The notes beneath the pieces were generated by a model. The model worked only from the letters and a program-made list of their open reading frames with translations, was not told the origin of the DNA and ran no database searches. From positions 1 through 57,821 of the forward strand of contig JBFLYK010000039.1 in assembly GCA_040756995.1 (NCBI GenBank): 57,821 bases of DNA, given 5' to 3'. Shown one piece after another: positions 32,899-42,100 of the stretch. Position 1 is the stretch's first letter, and each line of letters begins with the position of its first letter. The position numbers and the translations under genes are program-made. This DNA comes from BP-133 sp040756995. Its GTDB lineage: Bacteria > Actinomycetota > Acidimicrobiia > IMCC26256 > BP-133.

Positions 32899-34014
32899 AT
32901 GGAGCGACTCCCCCGCTACCGGACAGGTGACGCCGAGCTCGACGCCGCCATCGCCGAACTGGTGACCAGATCCGGCGCCGCCGAGCACGTCGACCTCGTC
33001 TTCGAGATGATCGTCTCCGCCCTGCGGATGGCCCGGGACGGCGCCGCCCGGGGCGACTTCAAGATCGCCAACTCGGCGCTCAAGGAGATGCGCTACGCCT
33101 TCCACGTCTTCTCCCCCTACCGGGGGCAGCGGAAGGTGGCCATCTTCGGCTCGGCCCGCACCATGCCCGAGGATCCGCTCTACGAGCAGGCCCGGGCCTT
33201 CGCCGCCGCCATGGCGGAGCGCGACTGGATGGTCATCACCGGCGCCGGTCCGGGGATCATGTCGGCCGGCATCGAAGGCGCCGGCACCGAGAACTCCTTC
33301 GGCGTCAACATCCGCCTGCCGTTCGAGGCGGCCACGAGCCAGTTCATCGCCGACGACCCGAAGCTCATCAACTTCCGGTACTTCTTCACCCGCAAGCTGG
33401 CCTTCATCAAGGAGTCGCACGGCTTCGTGCTCCTGCCCGGCGGGTTCGGGACGATGGACGAGGCCTTCGAGCTCCTCACGCTGGTGCAGACGGGCAAGTC
33501 GCACCCCGCTCCCATCGTCCTCCTCGAGGTGCCGGGCGGCACCTACTGGGCCAGCTGGAAGCGGTTCGTGGAAGAGGAGCTGATGGTCCGGCGGCTGATC
33601 TCTCCCGACGACCTCGACCTCGTCCACATCACCGCCGACGTCGACGACGCCGTGCGGGAGATCGAAGGCTTCTACTCCAATTACCACTCGATCCGCTTCG
33701 TCGATCGGGCGCTGGTCATCCGGATGCGGGAGCTGCCGTCCGACGAGGAGCTGGAGCGCCTCAACGACGACTTCGCCGACATCGTCACCAGCGGCCGGAT
33801 CGAGGCCACCCAGGCGTCGTCGGCCGAGGTGGCCGACAACGACCACGTCGACCTGGCCCGGATCCGCTTCCGGTTCGACCGCACCCACTGGGCCCGCCTC
33901 CGCAACCTGATCGACGCCCTCAACCACCCCGCCTCCGTCGAGGACACCGCCCCGGCGGCACCGGTCGTCTCCAACGAACCCGACAGCGTCTCGGGCGACG
34001 CGCCCCATGGCTGA
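32899..34014 (+). CDS. LOG-family protein (TIGR00730-like), long form
   Basis: 371 aa. Rossmann-like core with VAIFGSARTMPEDPLYEQAR, MVITGAGPGIMSAG and the diagnostic PGGFGTMDEAFELLTLVQTG. The family includes cytokinin-type nucleotide phosphoribohydrolases and related nucleotide-binding proteins. N-terminal helices (residues 1-75) and a C-terminal extension of about 90 residues make it longer than the minimal 190-aa LOG enzymes, so its activity may differ. ATG at 32899; no ribosome site but TACTCT lies 11 bases upstream, compatible with a leaderless mRNA. It overlaps the sirtuin gene by 8 bases. Confidence 0.88.
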   Translation: MERLPRYRTGDAELDAAIAELVTRSGAAEHVDLVFEMIVSALRMARDGAARGDFKIANSALKEMRYAFHVFSPYRGQRKVAIFGSARTMPEDPLYEQARAFAAAMAERDWMVITGAGPGIMSAGIEGAGTENSFGVNIRLPFEAATSQFIADDPKLINFRYFFTRKLAFIKESHGFVLLPGGFGTMDEAFELLTLVQTGKSHPAPIVLLEVPGGTYWASWKRFVEEELMVRRLISPDDLDLVHITADVDDAVREIEGFYSNYHSIRFVDRALVIRMRELPSDEELERLNDDFADIVTSGRIEATQASSAEVADNDHVDLARIRFRFDRTHWARLRNLIDALNHPASVEDTAPAAPVVSNEPDSVSGDAPHG

Positions 34015-34774
34015 GCCCGACGGCATCGAGCTGGCCGAGATCGCCGGGTGGCTGCGGGCGGCGCGGTCGGTGGTCGTGCTGACGGGGGCGGGGATCTCCA
34101 CCGAGTCGGGCATCCCCGACTTCCGGGGGCCCCAGGGAATGTGGACCAGAAATCCAAAGGCGGAGAAGCTCTCCAACCTCCATCACTACATGAACGACCC
34201 CGAGGTGCGGGTGGCGAGCTGGCAGGCCCGGCTCGTCCACCCGGCCTGGACGGCCGAGCCCAACGCCGGGCACCGGGCCCTGGCCGAACTGGAGCGCAAG
34301 GCTCGCCTCGACACCCTCGTCACCCAGAACATCGACGGTCTCCACCAGAAGGCCGGCTCCTCGCCCGAGCTGATCATCGAGATCCACGGCACGATGCGGG
34401 AGGTCATCTGCATGGCCTGCGGCGAACGGGCGCCGATGGAGCGGGCCCTCGACCGGGTGCGGGCCGGCGAGGCCGACCCACCCTGCCGGTCGTGCGGGGG
34501 GATCCTCAAGTCGGCCACGATCTCCTTCGGCCAGAGTCTGGTGGCCGAGGACCTCATCCGGGCCGAGAAGGCCGCCCGGGGCTGTGATCTCTTCCTGGCC
34601 CTGGGCACGACCCTCACCGTGTATCCGGTGGCCTACCTGCCCGAGATGGCCCTGGAGTCGGGCGCCCGCCTGGTGATCGCCAATGCCCAGCCCACGCCGT
34701 TCGACGGGCAGGCCGACGCCGTGCTGCGGGGGAACCTGGGCGATGTGCTGCCGGAGCTGGTGGCGCTGGTCTGA
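34007..34774 (+). CDS. Sir2-family NAD-dependent protein deacylase
   Basis: 255 aa sirtuin. NAD site LTGAGISTESGIPDFRG near residue 25, TQNIDGLHQ near 105, catalytic His in IEIHGTMREV near 127, and a zinc site CMACGERAP and CRSCGGILK. It removes acyl groups from protein lysines. The ATG lies within the last codons of the LOG-family gene (ATGGCTGA overlap), so the two are co-translated. Confidence 0.94.
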   Translation: MAEPDGIELAEIAGWLRAARSVVVLTGAGISTESGIPDFRGPQGMWTRNPKAEKLSNLHHYMNDPEVRVASWQARLVHPAWTAEPNAGHRALAELERKARLDTLVTQNIDGLHQKAGSSPELIIEIHGTMREVICMACGERAPMERALDRVRAGEADPPCRSCGGILKSATISFGQSLVAEDLIRAEKAARGCDLFLALGTTLTVYPVAYLPEMALESGARLVIANAQPTPFDGQADAVLRGNLGDVLPELVALV

Positions 34775-34814
34775 GCCCTCGGGGCGGCCGGGAATGCGCC
34801 CGCCCGTCCGGCCG

Positions 34815-34847
34815 TTGACCGAAATGCTGACCCGAGCGGTAGCATTT
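34815..34847 (+). promoter_or_regulatory. Promoter-like elements with overlapping dyad before the rhodanese-E1 gene
   Basis: TTGACC (34815-34820) and TAGCAT (34840-34845) resemble -35/-10 hexamers with a 19-base spacer. AAATGCT (34822-34828) and AGCATTT (34841-34847) form a 7-bp dyad inside the same interval. It could be an operator on the promoter, or the stem plus TTTT could end the sirtuin transcript. Confidence 0.4.
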
Positions 34848-34893
34848 TAAGGACGGCGCTCGGCGGCGCTGCGAATGGCTCAGGGAGAAGGAC

Positions 34894-36078
34894 ATGGCGA
34901 ATTTCCGCGAACTGCTGGCCAGTACGAAGGCCCAGATCCGCGAGGTCACACCCGAACAGGCTGAGCAGCTGCGGGGGGTGGCCACCTTCCTCGACGTGCG
35001 GGAGGCCGACGAGCACGAGCAGGGCACGATCCCCGGCTCCCTTTTCATTCCCCGGGGCAACCTGGAGACCCAGATCGAGGGCAAGCTGCCCAACAAGGAA
35101 GCGCAGCTCGTCGTGTACTGCGCCGGCGGCGCCCGCTCCGCCTTCGCGGCCAAGACCCTGGCCGAGCTGGGCTACAGCGACGTCGTGTCGATGTCGGGGG
35201 GCTTCAACCAGTGGAAGAACGAGGGTCGCAGCTGGGTGACCCCCCAGGCGCTGTCGGCCGAGCAGCGCAACCGCTACCACCGGCACCTGCTTCTCCCCGA
35301 GGTCGGCGACGAGGGCCAGCAGAAGCTGCTCGACTCCAAGGTCCTGCTGCTCGGCGCCGGCGGGCTCGGTTCCCCCGCCGCCCTCTACCTGGCCGCCGCC
35401 GGCGTGGGGACGCTGGGCATCATCGACATGGACGTGGTCGATGCTTCCAACCTCCAGCGCCAGATCCTCCACAACATCGACCGGGTCGGCGAGCGCAAGG
35501 TCGACTCGGCCAAGAAGACCCTCACCGCCCTGAATCCCGACGTGAACGTCGTCACCTACGACGTGCGGCTCGGGGCCGACAACATCCTCGAGATCATCGA
35601 CGGCTACGACCTGATCGTCGACGGGACCGACAACTTCCCGACCCGCTACCTGGTCAACGACGCCTCGCTGCTCAAGCGGATCCCCGTCATCCACGGCTCG
35701 ATCTTCCGCTTCGAGGGCCAGGCGACCGTGTTCTATCCCTACGAGGGGCCGTGCTACCGCTGCCTGATCCCCGAGCCGCCGCCGCCGGAACTGGCGCCGT
35801 CGTGCGCCGAGGCCGGTGTCCTCGGCGTGCTGCCGGGCATCGTCGGGTCGATCCAGGCCATCGAGGCCATCAAGGTCCTCCTCGGCCTCGGTGACCCGCT
35901 CATCGGCCGGCTGCTGGCCTACGACTCGCTGGAGCAGTCGTTCCGCACGTTCAAGGTCAACCGGGACCCGAAGTGCCCGTCGTGCGGGCCTGACGCCGGC
36001 GAGATCGTGATCGCCGAGTACGACGAGCTGTGCCTGCCTCACGCCGTGCTGGCCGACGGCAGCACCGTCGGTCACTGA
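34894..36078 (+). CDS. Rhodanese - E1-like (MoeB/ThiF) sulfur-carrier activating protein
   Basis: 394 aa fusion. Residues 1-115 are a rhodanese domain with active Cys76 (VVYCAGGARSAF). Residues 120-370 are a ThiF/MoeB adenylyltransferase with ATP motif LLLGAGGLGSPAALYLAAAG, VDGTDNFPTRYLVND, and two zinc CxxC pairs (CYRC, CPSC). It adenylates the C-terminal Gly-Gly of a MoaD/ThiS/TtuB-type carrier and delivers sulfur. The domain order is the reverse of the usual MoeZ (E1 then rhodanese). Ribosome site AGGGAGAAGG. It is the only E1 seen here, so it is the best candidate to charge the TtuB-like carrier at 15207. Confidence 0.92.
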   Translation: MANFRELLASTKAQIREVTPEQAEQLRGVATFLDVREADEHEQGTIPGSLFIPRGNLETQIEGKLPNKEAQLVVYCAGGARSAFAAKTLAELGYSDVVSMSGGFNQWKNEGRSWVTPQALSAEQRNRYHRHLLLPEVGDEGQQKLLDSKVLLLGAGGLGSPAALYLAAAGVGTLGIIDMDVVDASNLQRQILHNIDRVGERKVDSAKKTLTALNPDVNVVTYDVRLGADNILEIIDGYDLIVDGTDNFPTRYLVNDASLLKRIPVIHGSIFRFEGQATVFYPYEGPCYRCLIPEPPPPELAPSCAEAGVLGVLPGIVGSIQAIEAIKVLLGLGDPLIGRLLAYDSLEQSFRTFKVNRDPKCPSCGPDAGEIVIAEYDELCLPHAVLADGSTVGH

Positions 36079-36081
36079 CAG

Positions 36082-36966
36082 TCACTGATAGGCGGAGCGG
36101 AACAGCACCAGATAGACCGTCGAGGCCAGCATCACGGCCAGGAAGACGCGCCGGACCGACGCCGGCGACATCGACTTGGCCGCCCGGGCCCCGACGAAGG
36201 AGCCGAAGAGGCCTCCGGGCACGAGCGCGAGGAGGTCGCTGCCGTCGACGTTGCCCAACGTGGTGTGACGGACGGCGGCGACGAGGCTGGCCACCAGGAT
36301 GGCGAACAGTGAGCTGCCCACGGCCACCTCGCGCCGCACCCGTCCGAAGCGGGACATCACCGGGACGATGAGGAAGGCGCCGCCGACGCCGAAGAGGCCT
36401 TTGAACAGGCCCATCATCGAGCCGCCGATCACCGCTCCGCCGAGGGGCTGATCGGGCTCGGCCGGCGCCGGAACGACCGCCGGCCGGATGGCCGCCCGCA
36501 GCGGCCTCGTCGGGAACCGGGCCGGCGGTGGAGCGGGCGGCTCATCGACCGCGACGTCGTTTTCGTCGTCGTCGAGCGGGTCGTCCGGCATCTCGACCGG
36601 CCGGCGGGTGGGCGGCCAGGCCAGCGAGACTCCGGAGACGGCGGCGGTGAACAGCGCCAGGGCCAGCACGAGGTCCTTGCGGGCCAGGGCCTCGGAGATC
36701 TGGGCGCCGACGAGCGCCGAGATGGCCGCCGAGGCGCCGATGGCCAGGGCCAGCCGGCGGTCGACGGACCGTAGATGCACATGCATGAACGTGCCCCAGC
36801 CGCCCATGATCATGAGGTAGACGAGGGCGGTGCCGACGGCCACGTGCGGGTCGACGTCGGCCGCCAGCAGCAGCGCGACGGTGGCGAACCCGCCGCCGGC
36901 GCCGAGCATTCCGGCCAGGACACCGGTCAGGCAGCCGACTGCGACGAGTACGACCTCGTTGGCCAT
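36082..36966 (-). CDS. TauE/SafE-type sulfite/sulfonate-anion permease
   Basis: 294 aa membrane protein with about eight hydrophobic segments arranged as two half-repeats: GCLTGVLAGMLGAGGGFATVALL at the N-terminus and GLFKGLFGVGGAFLIVPVM in the middle, both carrying the family GxGGG/GVGG signature. A hydrophilic loop (about residues 120-165, rich in Asp, Glu and Pro) separates them. It probably exports or imports small organic or sulfur anions. Its stop is 3 bases from that of the rhodanese-E1 gene, which converges with it; a sulfur link is tempting but unproven. Confidence 0.87.
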   Translation of the reverse strand: MANEVVLVAVGCLTGVLAGMLGAGGGFATVALLLAADVDPHVAVGTALVYLMIMGGWGTFMHVHLRSVDRRLALAIGASAAISALVGAQISEALARKDLVLALALFTAAVSGVSLAWPPTRRPVEMPDDPLDDDENDVAVDEPPAPPPARFPTRPLRAAIRPAVVPAPAEPDQPLGGAVIGGSMMGLFKGLFGVGGAFLIVPVMSRFGRVRREVAVGSSLFAILVASLVAAVRHTTLGNVDGSDLLALVPGGLFGSFVGARAAKSMSPASVRRVFLAVMLASTVYLVLFRSAYQ

Positions 36967-37017
36967 CCCAAGAGCAATCCTCGGCGCCCCCGGGTCGGGT
37001 GCGAATGTCGGGAAAGG

Positions 37018-38526
37018 TTACTTCTTGGCGGGAGCGGCCTTGGGTTTCTCGAACGTCGAGAGCACCTCGACCAGCGTGCGGACGCCGAAGCCCGTTCCGC
37101 CCTTGGCGATGTAGCCGTCGTCGCTCGCCGCCCGGGCCGGCCCGGCGATGTCGAGGTGCGCCCAGGCGATGTCGCCGGCGAACTCCGCCAGGAACAGCCC
37201 GGCGGTGAGGGCGCCGCCGCCCCGCCCGCCGGTGATGTTCTTCAGGTCGGCGATCTCCGAGTCGAGCTCCTTGCGGTACTCCGGGGGCAGTGGGAGCGGC
37301 CAGACCGCCTCGCCGGCGCGCTCGGCGGCGGCGCGCACCTGAGCCACCCAGCGTTCGTCGTTCCCCATCAACCCGGCGACCTTCATCCCGAGGGCCACGA
37401 CGCAGGCCCCCGTGAGGGTGGCCAGATCGATGATGGCATCGGGCTTCTCCTCCACCGCCAGCGACAGCCCGTCGGCCAGGATCAGGCGGCCCTCGGCGTC
37501 GGTGTTGAGGACTTCGACGGTCTTCCCGTTGCGGATCTTGAGGACGTCGCCCGGCTTGATGGCCCGGCCGCCGGGCATGTTCTCGGTGGTGGGAACGAAA
37601 GCGATCACCTTCACCGGCACGCCGGCGTCGCGCAGGACCGACATCGCGCCGATGACCGCCGCCGCTCCCGACATGTCGGTCTTCATCGTCTCCATGCCGT
37701 CGGCCGTCTTGAGCGACAGGCCGCCGGAGTCGAACGTGATGCCTTTGCCGACCAGGGCGACGGTGCCGGTGGCCTTTCCCTCCGGCGTGTAGGTGAGCTT
37801 CACCAGCCGGGGCGGCTGGTCGGAACCGAGCGACACGCCGAGGAGCCCGCCCAGGCCCTGATTGGCGATCTCGACCTCGTCGAGGACTTCGATGTCGAGC
37901 CCGCCCTGCTCGGCCGCCCGGCGGGCCTCCTCCGCCAGCTGGATCGGCGTCATGGCGCCGGCCGGCTCGTTGACGAGGTCGCGGGCCCAGGCCACCGCTC
38001 CCGCCACCGCCACACCCCGGTCGAGGCCCTGCTGGACGGCCGGGTCCTTCTTGCCCAGCACGACGAACCGCTCCAGCGCGGGAGCGTCGGACTTCTGCTT
38101 GTAGCGGAGGAACTTGTAGGCGCCGAGCACCGCGCCCTCGGCCAGCGCCTGGGCGGCGGCCGGCCGGTCGCCGCCGGTCGGTACGGCGTCGAGCAGCGTG
38201 GTGGCGACGGTCTTGGCCTTGGGGCTGCGGCGAACGACGGCCGCCGCCGCCCGGCGCAGCCGGTCGGCCGAGACGGTCTTCTTGTCCCCCAGCCCGACGA
38301 GCAGCGCGGCCTTGGCGCCGAGCTTGCCGGCGGGAACGGCGAGGATCTCCTCCGGCTTGCCCTCGAAACCCGCCTCGCTCATGAAGGTGTCGAGCGACCC
38401 CCCGATCGCCTCGTTCAACTGCTTGCCGCCCGGGCCGAGCACCCGCTCGGCGAAGACCGGCACCGCCAGGACGTCGGCGCTGACCTTGGCCGGCCCGGTG
38501 GTGGAGAGGGTGGCGGTGATCGGCAT
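37018..38526 (-). CDS. pepA: Leucyl aminopeptidase (M17)
   Basis: 502 aa. The C-terminal catalytic domain has the M17 signature NTDAEGRLILADGL and the metal ligands in VGKGITFDSGGLSLK (Lys, Asp) and MKTDMSGAAAVIGA. The N-terminal alpha/beta domain spans about 1-170. It removes N-terminal residues in peptide turnover as a cytoplasmic hexamer with two metal ions per subunit. Length is normal. It is a single gene between tauE-like and cobalamin adenosyltransferase genes on the same strand. Confidence 0.96.
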   Translation of the reverse strand: MPITATLSTTGPAKVSADVLAVPVFAERVLGPGGKQLNEAIGGSLDTFMSEAGFEGKPEEILAVPAGKLGAKAALLVGLGDKKTVSADRLRRAAAAVVRRSPKAKTVATTLLDAVPTGGDRPAAAQALAEGAVLGAYKFLRYKQKSDAPALERFVVLGKKDPAVQQGLDRGVAVAGAVAWARDLVNEPAGAMTPIQLAEEARRAAEQGGLDIEVLDEVEIANQGLGGLLGVSLGSDQPPRLVKLTYTPEGKATGTVALVGKGITFDSGGLSLKTADGMETMKTDMSGAAAVIGAMSVLRDAGVPVKVIAFVPTTENMPGGRAIKPGDVLKIRNGKTVEVLNTDAEGRLILADGLSLAVEEKPDAIIDLATLTGACVVALGMKVAGLMGNDERWVAQVRAAAERAGEAVWPLPLPPEYRKELDSEIADLKNITGGRGGGALTAGLFLAEFAGDIAWAHLDIAGPARAASDDGYIAKGGTGFGVRTLVEVLSTFEKPKAAPAKK

Positions 38527-38558
38527 CGGAGGCTCCTTCCTTCGGGAGGCTCGAGGGC

Positions 38559-39122
38559 CTAGGGCTGGCGGTCGGTGCGGACGGGGCGCCAGACGCCCTC
38601 CTGCCAGCGGGCCAGCGTGTAGACGAGATCGGCCAGGCGGTTGAGGTAGGGGACGACGTGGCTCGTGCCCGGCTCGAGCCAGCCGTCGCGGGTGGCGGCC
38701 ACCGCAGCCCGCTCGGCCCGGCGGACGACGCAGCGGGCCAGGTCGAGGGCGGCGGCCACCCGGTTCTCGCCGGGGAGCACGAACTCCTGCGGCGGGTCGT
38801 AGCGCGTGGTGATGTCGTCGATGATCGGCTCGAGGGCGGCGACCATCTCGGCCGTGACCAGCGACACGCCGGGGCTCAGCTTGCCCCGGTTCTCGGGGGC
38901 GGTGGCCAGCTCGGCCCCGGCCACGAACAGCTCCCGCTGCAGGCGCACCAGCAGTTCGTTGAGCTCCGAACCGGGTTCCGTCTCGGCCCGGGCCACGCCG
39001 AGGGCGGAGACCGCCTCGTCGACCTCGCCGTAGGCGGACGGGCCGGCCGAATCCTTCCCCACCCTCGTGCCGTAGAGAAGACCGGTCGATCCGTCGTCGC
39101 CCTTGCGCGTGTAGACCTTCAT
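38559..39122 (-). CDS. Cob(I)alamin adenosyltransferase, PduO type
   Basis: 187 aa. Motifs MKVYTRKGDDGSTGLLYG at the N-terminus (ATP/phosphate binding) and RCVVRRAERAAVAA plus PYLNRLADLVYTLAR in the C-terminal helices, all characteristic of PduO-type enzymes. It makes adenosylcobalamin from ATP and reduced cobalamin. ATG at 39122 is 69 bases from the divergent metH start, so two B12-related genes share a promoter region. That interval shows no cobalamin riboswitch. Confidence 0.94.
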   Translation of the reverse strand: MKVYTRKGDDGSTGLLYGTRVGKDSAGPSAYGEVDEAVSALGVARAETEPGSELNELLVRLQRELFVAGAELATAPENRGKLSPGVSLVTAEMVAALEPIIDDITTRYDPPQEFVLPGENRVAAALDLARCVVRRAERAAVAATRDGWLEPGTSHVVPYLNRLADLVYTLARWQEGVWRPVRTDRQP

Positions 39123-39191
39123 GAGGACCAGGAGTTTAGGGCGGGACCCCATCCGATTATTCAGAGAGGCTCCAGTAGCCTGGATCGCATC

Positions 39192-42100
39192 ATGGGGTCG
39201 TTCCTTGACACGCTGCGCGAACGGGTCGTCGTCTTCGACGGTGCCACCGGCACGAACCTCCAGGCCCGCGACCTCGGCCCCGAAGATTTCGGCGGGGCGG
39301 CGCTGGAGGGCTGCAACGAGATCCTGGCCGTGACCCGGCCCCAGGTCATCGCCGACCTCCACCGCAGCTTCTTCGACGTCGGTGTCGACGCCGTCGAGAC
39401 CGACACTTTCGGCGCCTTTCCGGTGGTGCTGGCCGAGTACGGCATCGCCGAGCGCACGTTCGAGCTCAACGAGGCGGCGGCCCGGATCGCCAAGGACGTC
39501 GCCTCGGGGTACTCGACGCCCGACCGGCCCCGGTGGGTCGTCGGGTCGATCGGTCCGGGCACGAAACTCCCGTCCCTGGGCCAGATCGACTTCGTCACGC
39601 TGCGCGACGGCTACGAGGCCCAGGTGGCGGGGCTGTTGGCCGGCGGTGTCGACGTCCTGCTGATCGAGACGGTCTACGACCTCCTGCAGGCCAAGGCGGC
39701 GGTGATCGCCGCCCGCCGGGCCATGGCCAAGGCCGACCGGGATCTGCCGCTCATGGTCCAGGTGACGATGGAGACGACCGGCCGGATGCTGGTCGGCTCC
39801 GAGATCGGCGCCGCCCTGACCGCGCTGGAGGCCTTGCGGCCCGACGTCATCGGGCTCAACTGCGCCACCGGCCCCCGGGAGATGACCGAGCACCTGCGCC
39901 ACCTCTCCCGCCATTCCCGCACGTTCCTGTCCTGCCTGCCCAACGCCGGGCTGCCATCGATCGTCGACGGCGCCACCCACTACGACCTCACGCCCGACGA
40001 GCTGGCCGCGGCCCACGACCGGTTCACCGCCGAGCTCGGCGTCAACATCGTCGGAGGGTGCTGCGGCACGACGCCCGAGCATCTGCGCCGGGTCGTCGAC
40101 ACGGTCGGCGGGCGGGTGCCGGCCCGGCGGGAACCCATCGTGGAGCCCGGCTGTTCGTCGATCTACACCGCCGTCCCCTTCGCCCAGGACACGGCCTATC
40201 TGACGATCGGCGAACGGACCAACGCCAACGGCTCCAAGAAGTTCCGGGAGGCCATGCTGGCCGGCGACTGGAACACCTGCGTGCAGATGGCCAAGGAGCA
40301 GGTCAAGGAAGGGGCGCACGTCGTCGACGTCTGCGTCGACTACGTCGGCCGCGACGGCGTGGCTGACATGCACGAGATCGCCGGCCGCTTCGCCACCGCC
40401 GCGCCGCTGCCGCTGGTGCTCGACTCGACCGAACCGCAGGTGATGGAGGCTGGGCTGCAGCACATCGGCGGCCGGGCGGTGCTGAACTCCGCCAACCTGG
40501 AGGACGGCCAGGCGCCGGGTTCCCGCTGCGACCGGGTCTTCGCCCTGGCCCGGGAATACGGCGCCGCCGTCATCTGCCTCACCATCGACGAGGAGGGCCA
40601 GGCCCGCACGGCCGACTGGAAGGTGCGGGTGGCCAAGCGCCTCCACGACCTGGCCGTCGAGCAGTACGGCCTCGAACCGAGCGACCTGATCTTCGACGCT
40701 CTGACCTTCCCGCTCGGTGCCGGCCAGGAGGACCTGCGGCGGGACGGCATCGAGACCATCGAGGCGATCCGGCGCATCAAGGCCGAACTGCCCGGGGTGT
40801 ACACGGTGCTCGGCGTGTCCAACGTCAGCTTCGGACTCAAGCCGGCCATCCGCCAGGTGCTCAACTCGGTGTTCCTCCACGAGTGTGTGGAGGCGGGCCT
40901 CGACTCGGCCATCGTCCACTCGGCCCGGATCCTGCCGATGCACCGCATCGACGAGCGGGCCCGCGAACTGTGCCTCGACCTGATCTACGACCGCCGCCGG
41001 CCCGGCTACGACCCCTTGCAGGAGTTGATCGCCGCCTTCTCCGACATCGAAGCCGGGGCGGTCGAACGGGAGGACCGGTCGGGCTGGCCGGTCGAGGAGC
41101 GGCTCAAGGCCCGCATCGTCGACGGCGATCGTGACGGCCTGGAAGCCGATCTCGACGAGTCACTGGGCGGGGGGCGCAAGGCGCTGTCGATCATCAACGA
41201 CGTGCTGCTGGAAGGGATGAAGGTCGTCGGCGACCTGTTCGCCTCCGGGGAGATGCAGCTGCCGTTCGTCCTGCAGTCGGCCGAGACGATGAAGACGGCG
41301 GTGGCCTATCTCGAACCGCACATGGAGAAGGCCGACGCCGGCGGCAAGGGCCGGGTCGTGCTCGGCACCGTGAAGGGCGACGTCCACGACATCGGCAAGA
41401 ACCTGGTCGACATCATCCTGACCAACAACGGCTACGAGGTGCGCAACCTCGGCATCAAGGTGCCGATCTCGGAGTTCATCGAGGCCGTCGAGGAGTTCAA
41501 GGCCGACGCCGTCGGCATGAGCGGGCTGCTGGTCAAGAGCACGCTGATCATGCGGGAGAACCTCGAAGAGCTGAACTCCCGCGGTCTGGAGCACATCCCC
41601 GTGCTGCTCGGTGGAGCGGCGCTGACCCGCAGCTACGTCGAACGGGATCTCCGGGAGGTCTACAAGGGGCGCGTCTTCTACGGGAAGGACGCCTTCGAGG
41701 GCCTGCGGACCATGGAGACCCTGATCGAGGGGAAGCGCACCGGCCAGCTCGACCCCGACTTCGGCCGGGCGCCCGGCGGGCGGGTGCTGCCGCCCCGCAA
41801 GTCGCAGCGGGGGGCGGAGGAGGTCGACGCCTCGACGATTCCGGCCCGCTCGGCCGTGGCCGTCGACAACCCGGTGTTCAAGCCGCCGTTCCTCGGCTCC
41901 CGGGTGGCCAAGGGCATCCCCCTCGACGACATCGCCGCCTACCTCAACGAGACCGCCCTGTTCCGCAACCAGTGGCAGTTCCGCCCCGAGGCCAAGCCTG
42001 ACGGGTCGATGGAGACCGACGAGGAGTTCAAGGCCCGGATCCGGCCCGTCCTCCGGGCGGAGCTGGCCAAGGCCAAGGAGAACAGCTCGCTGATCCCGGC

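Noticed and set aside
39123..39191. Possible cobalamin riboswitch between the adenosyltransferase and metH
   Set aside because: Only 69 bases long and without B12-box-like sequence.
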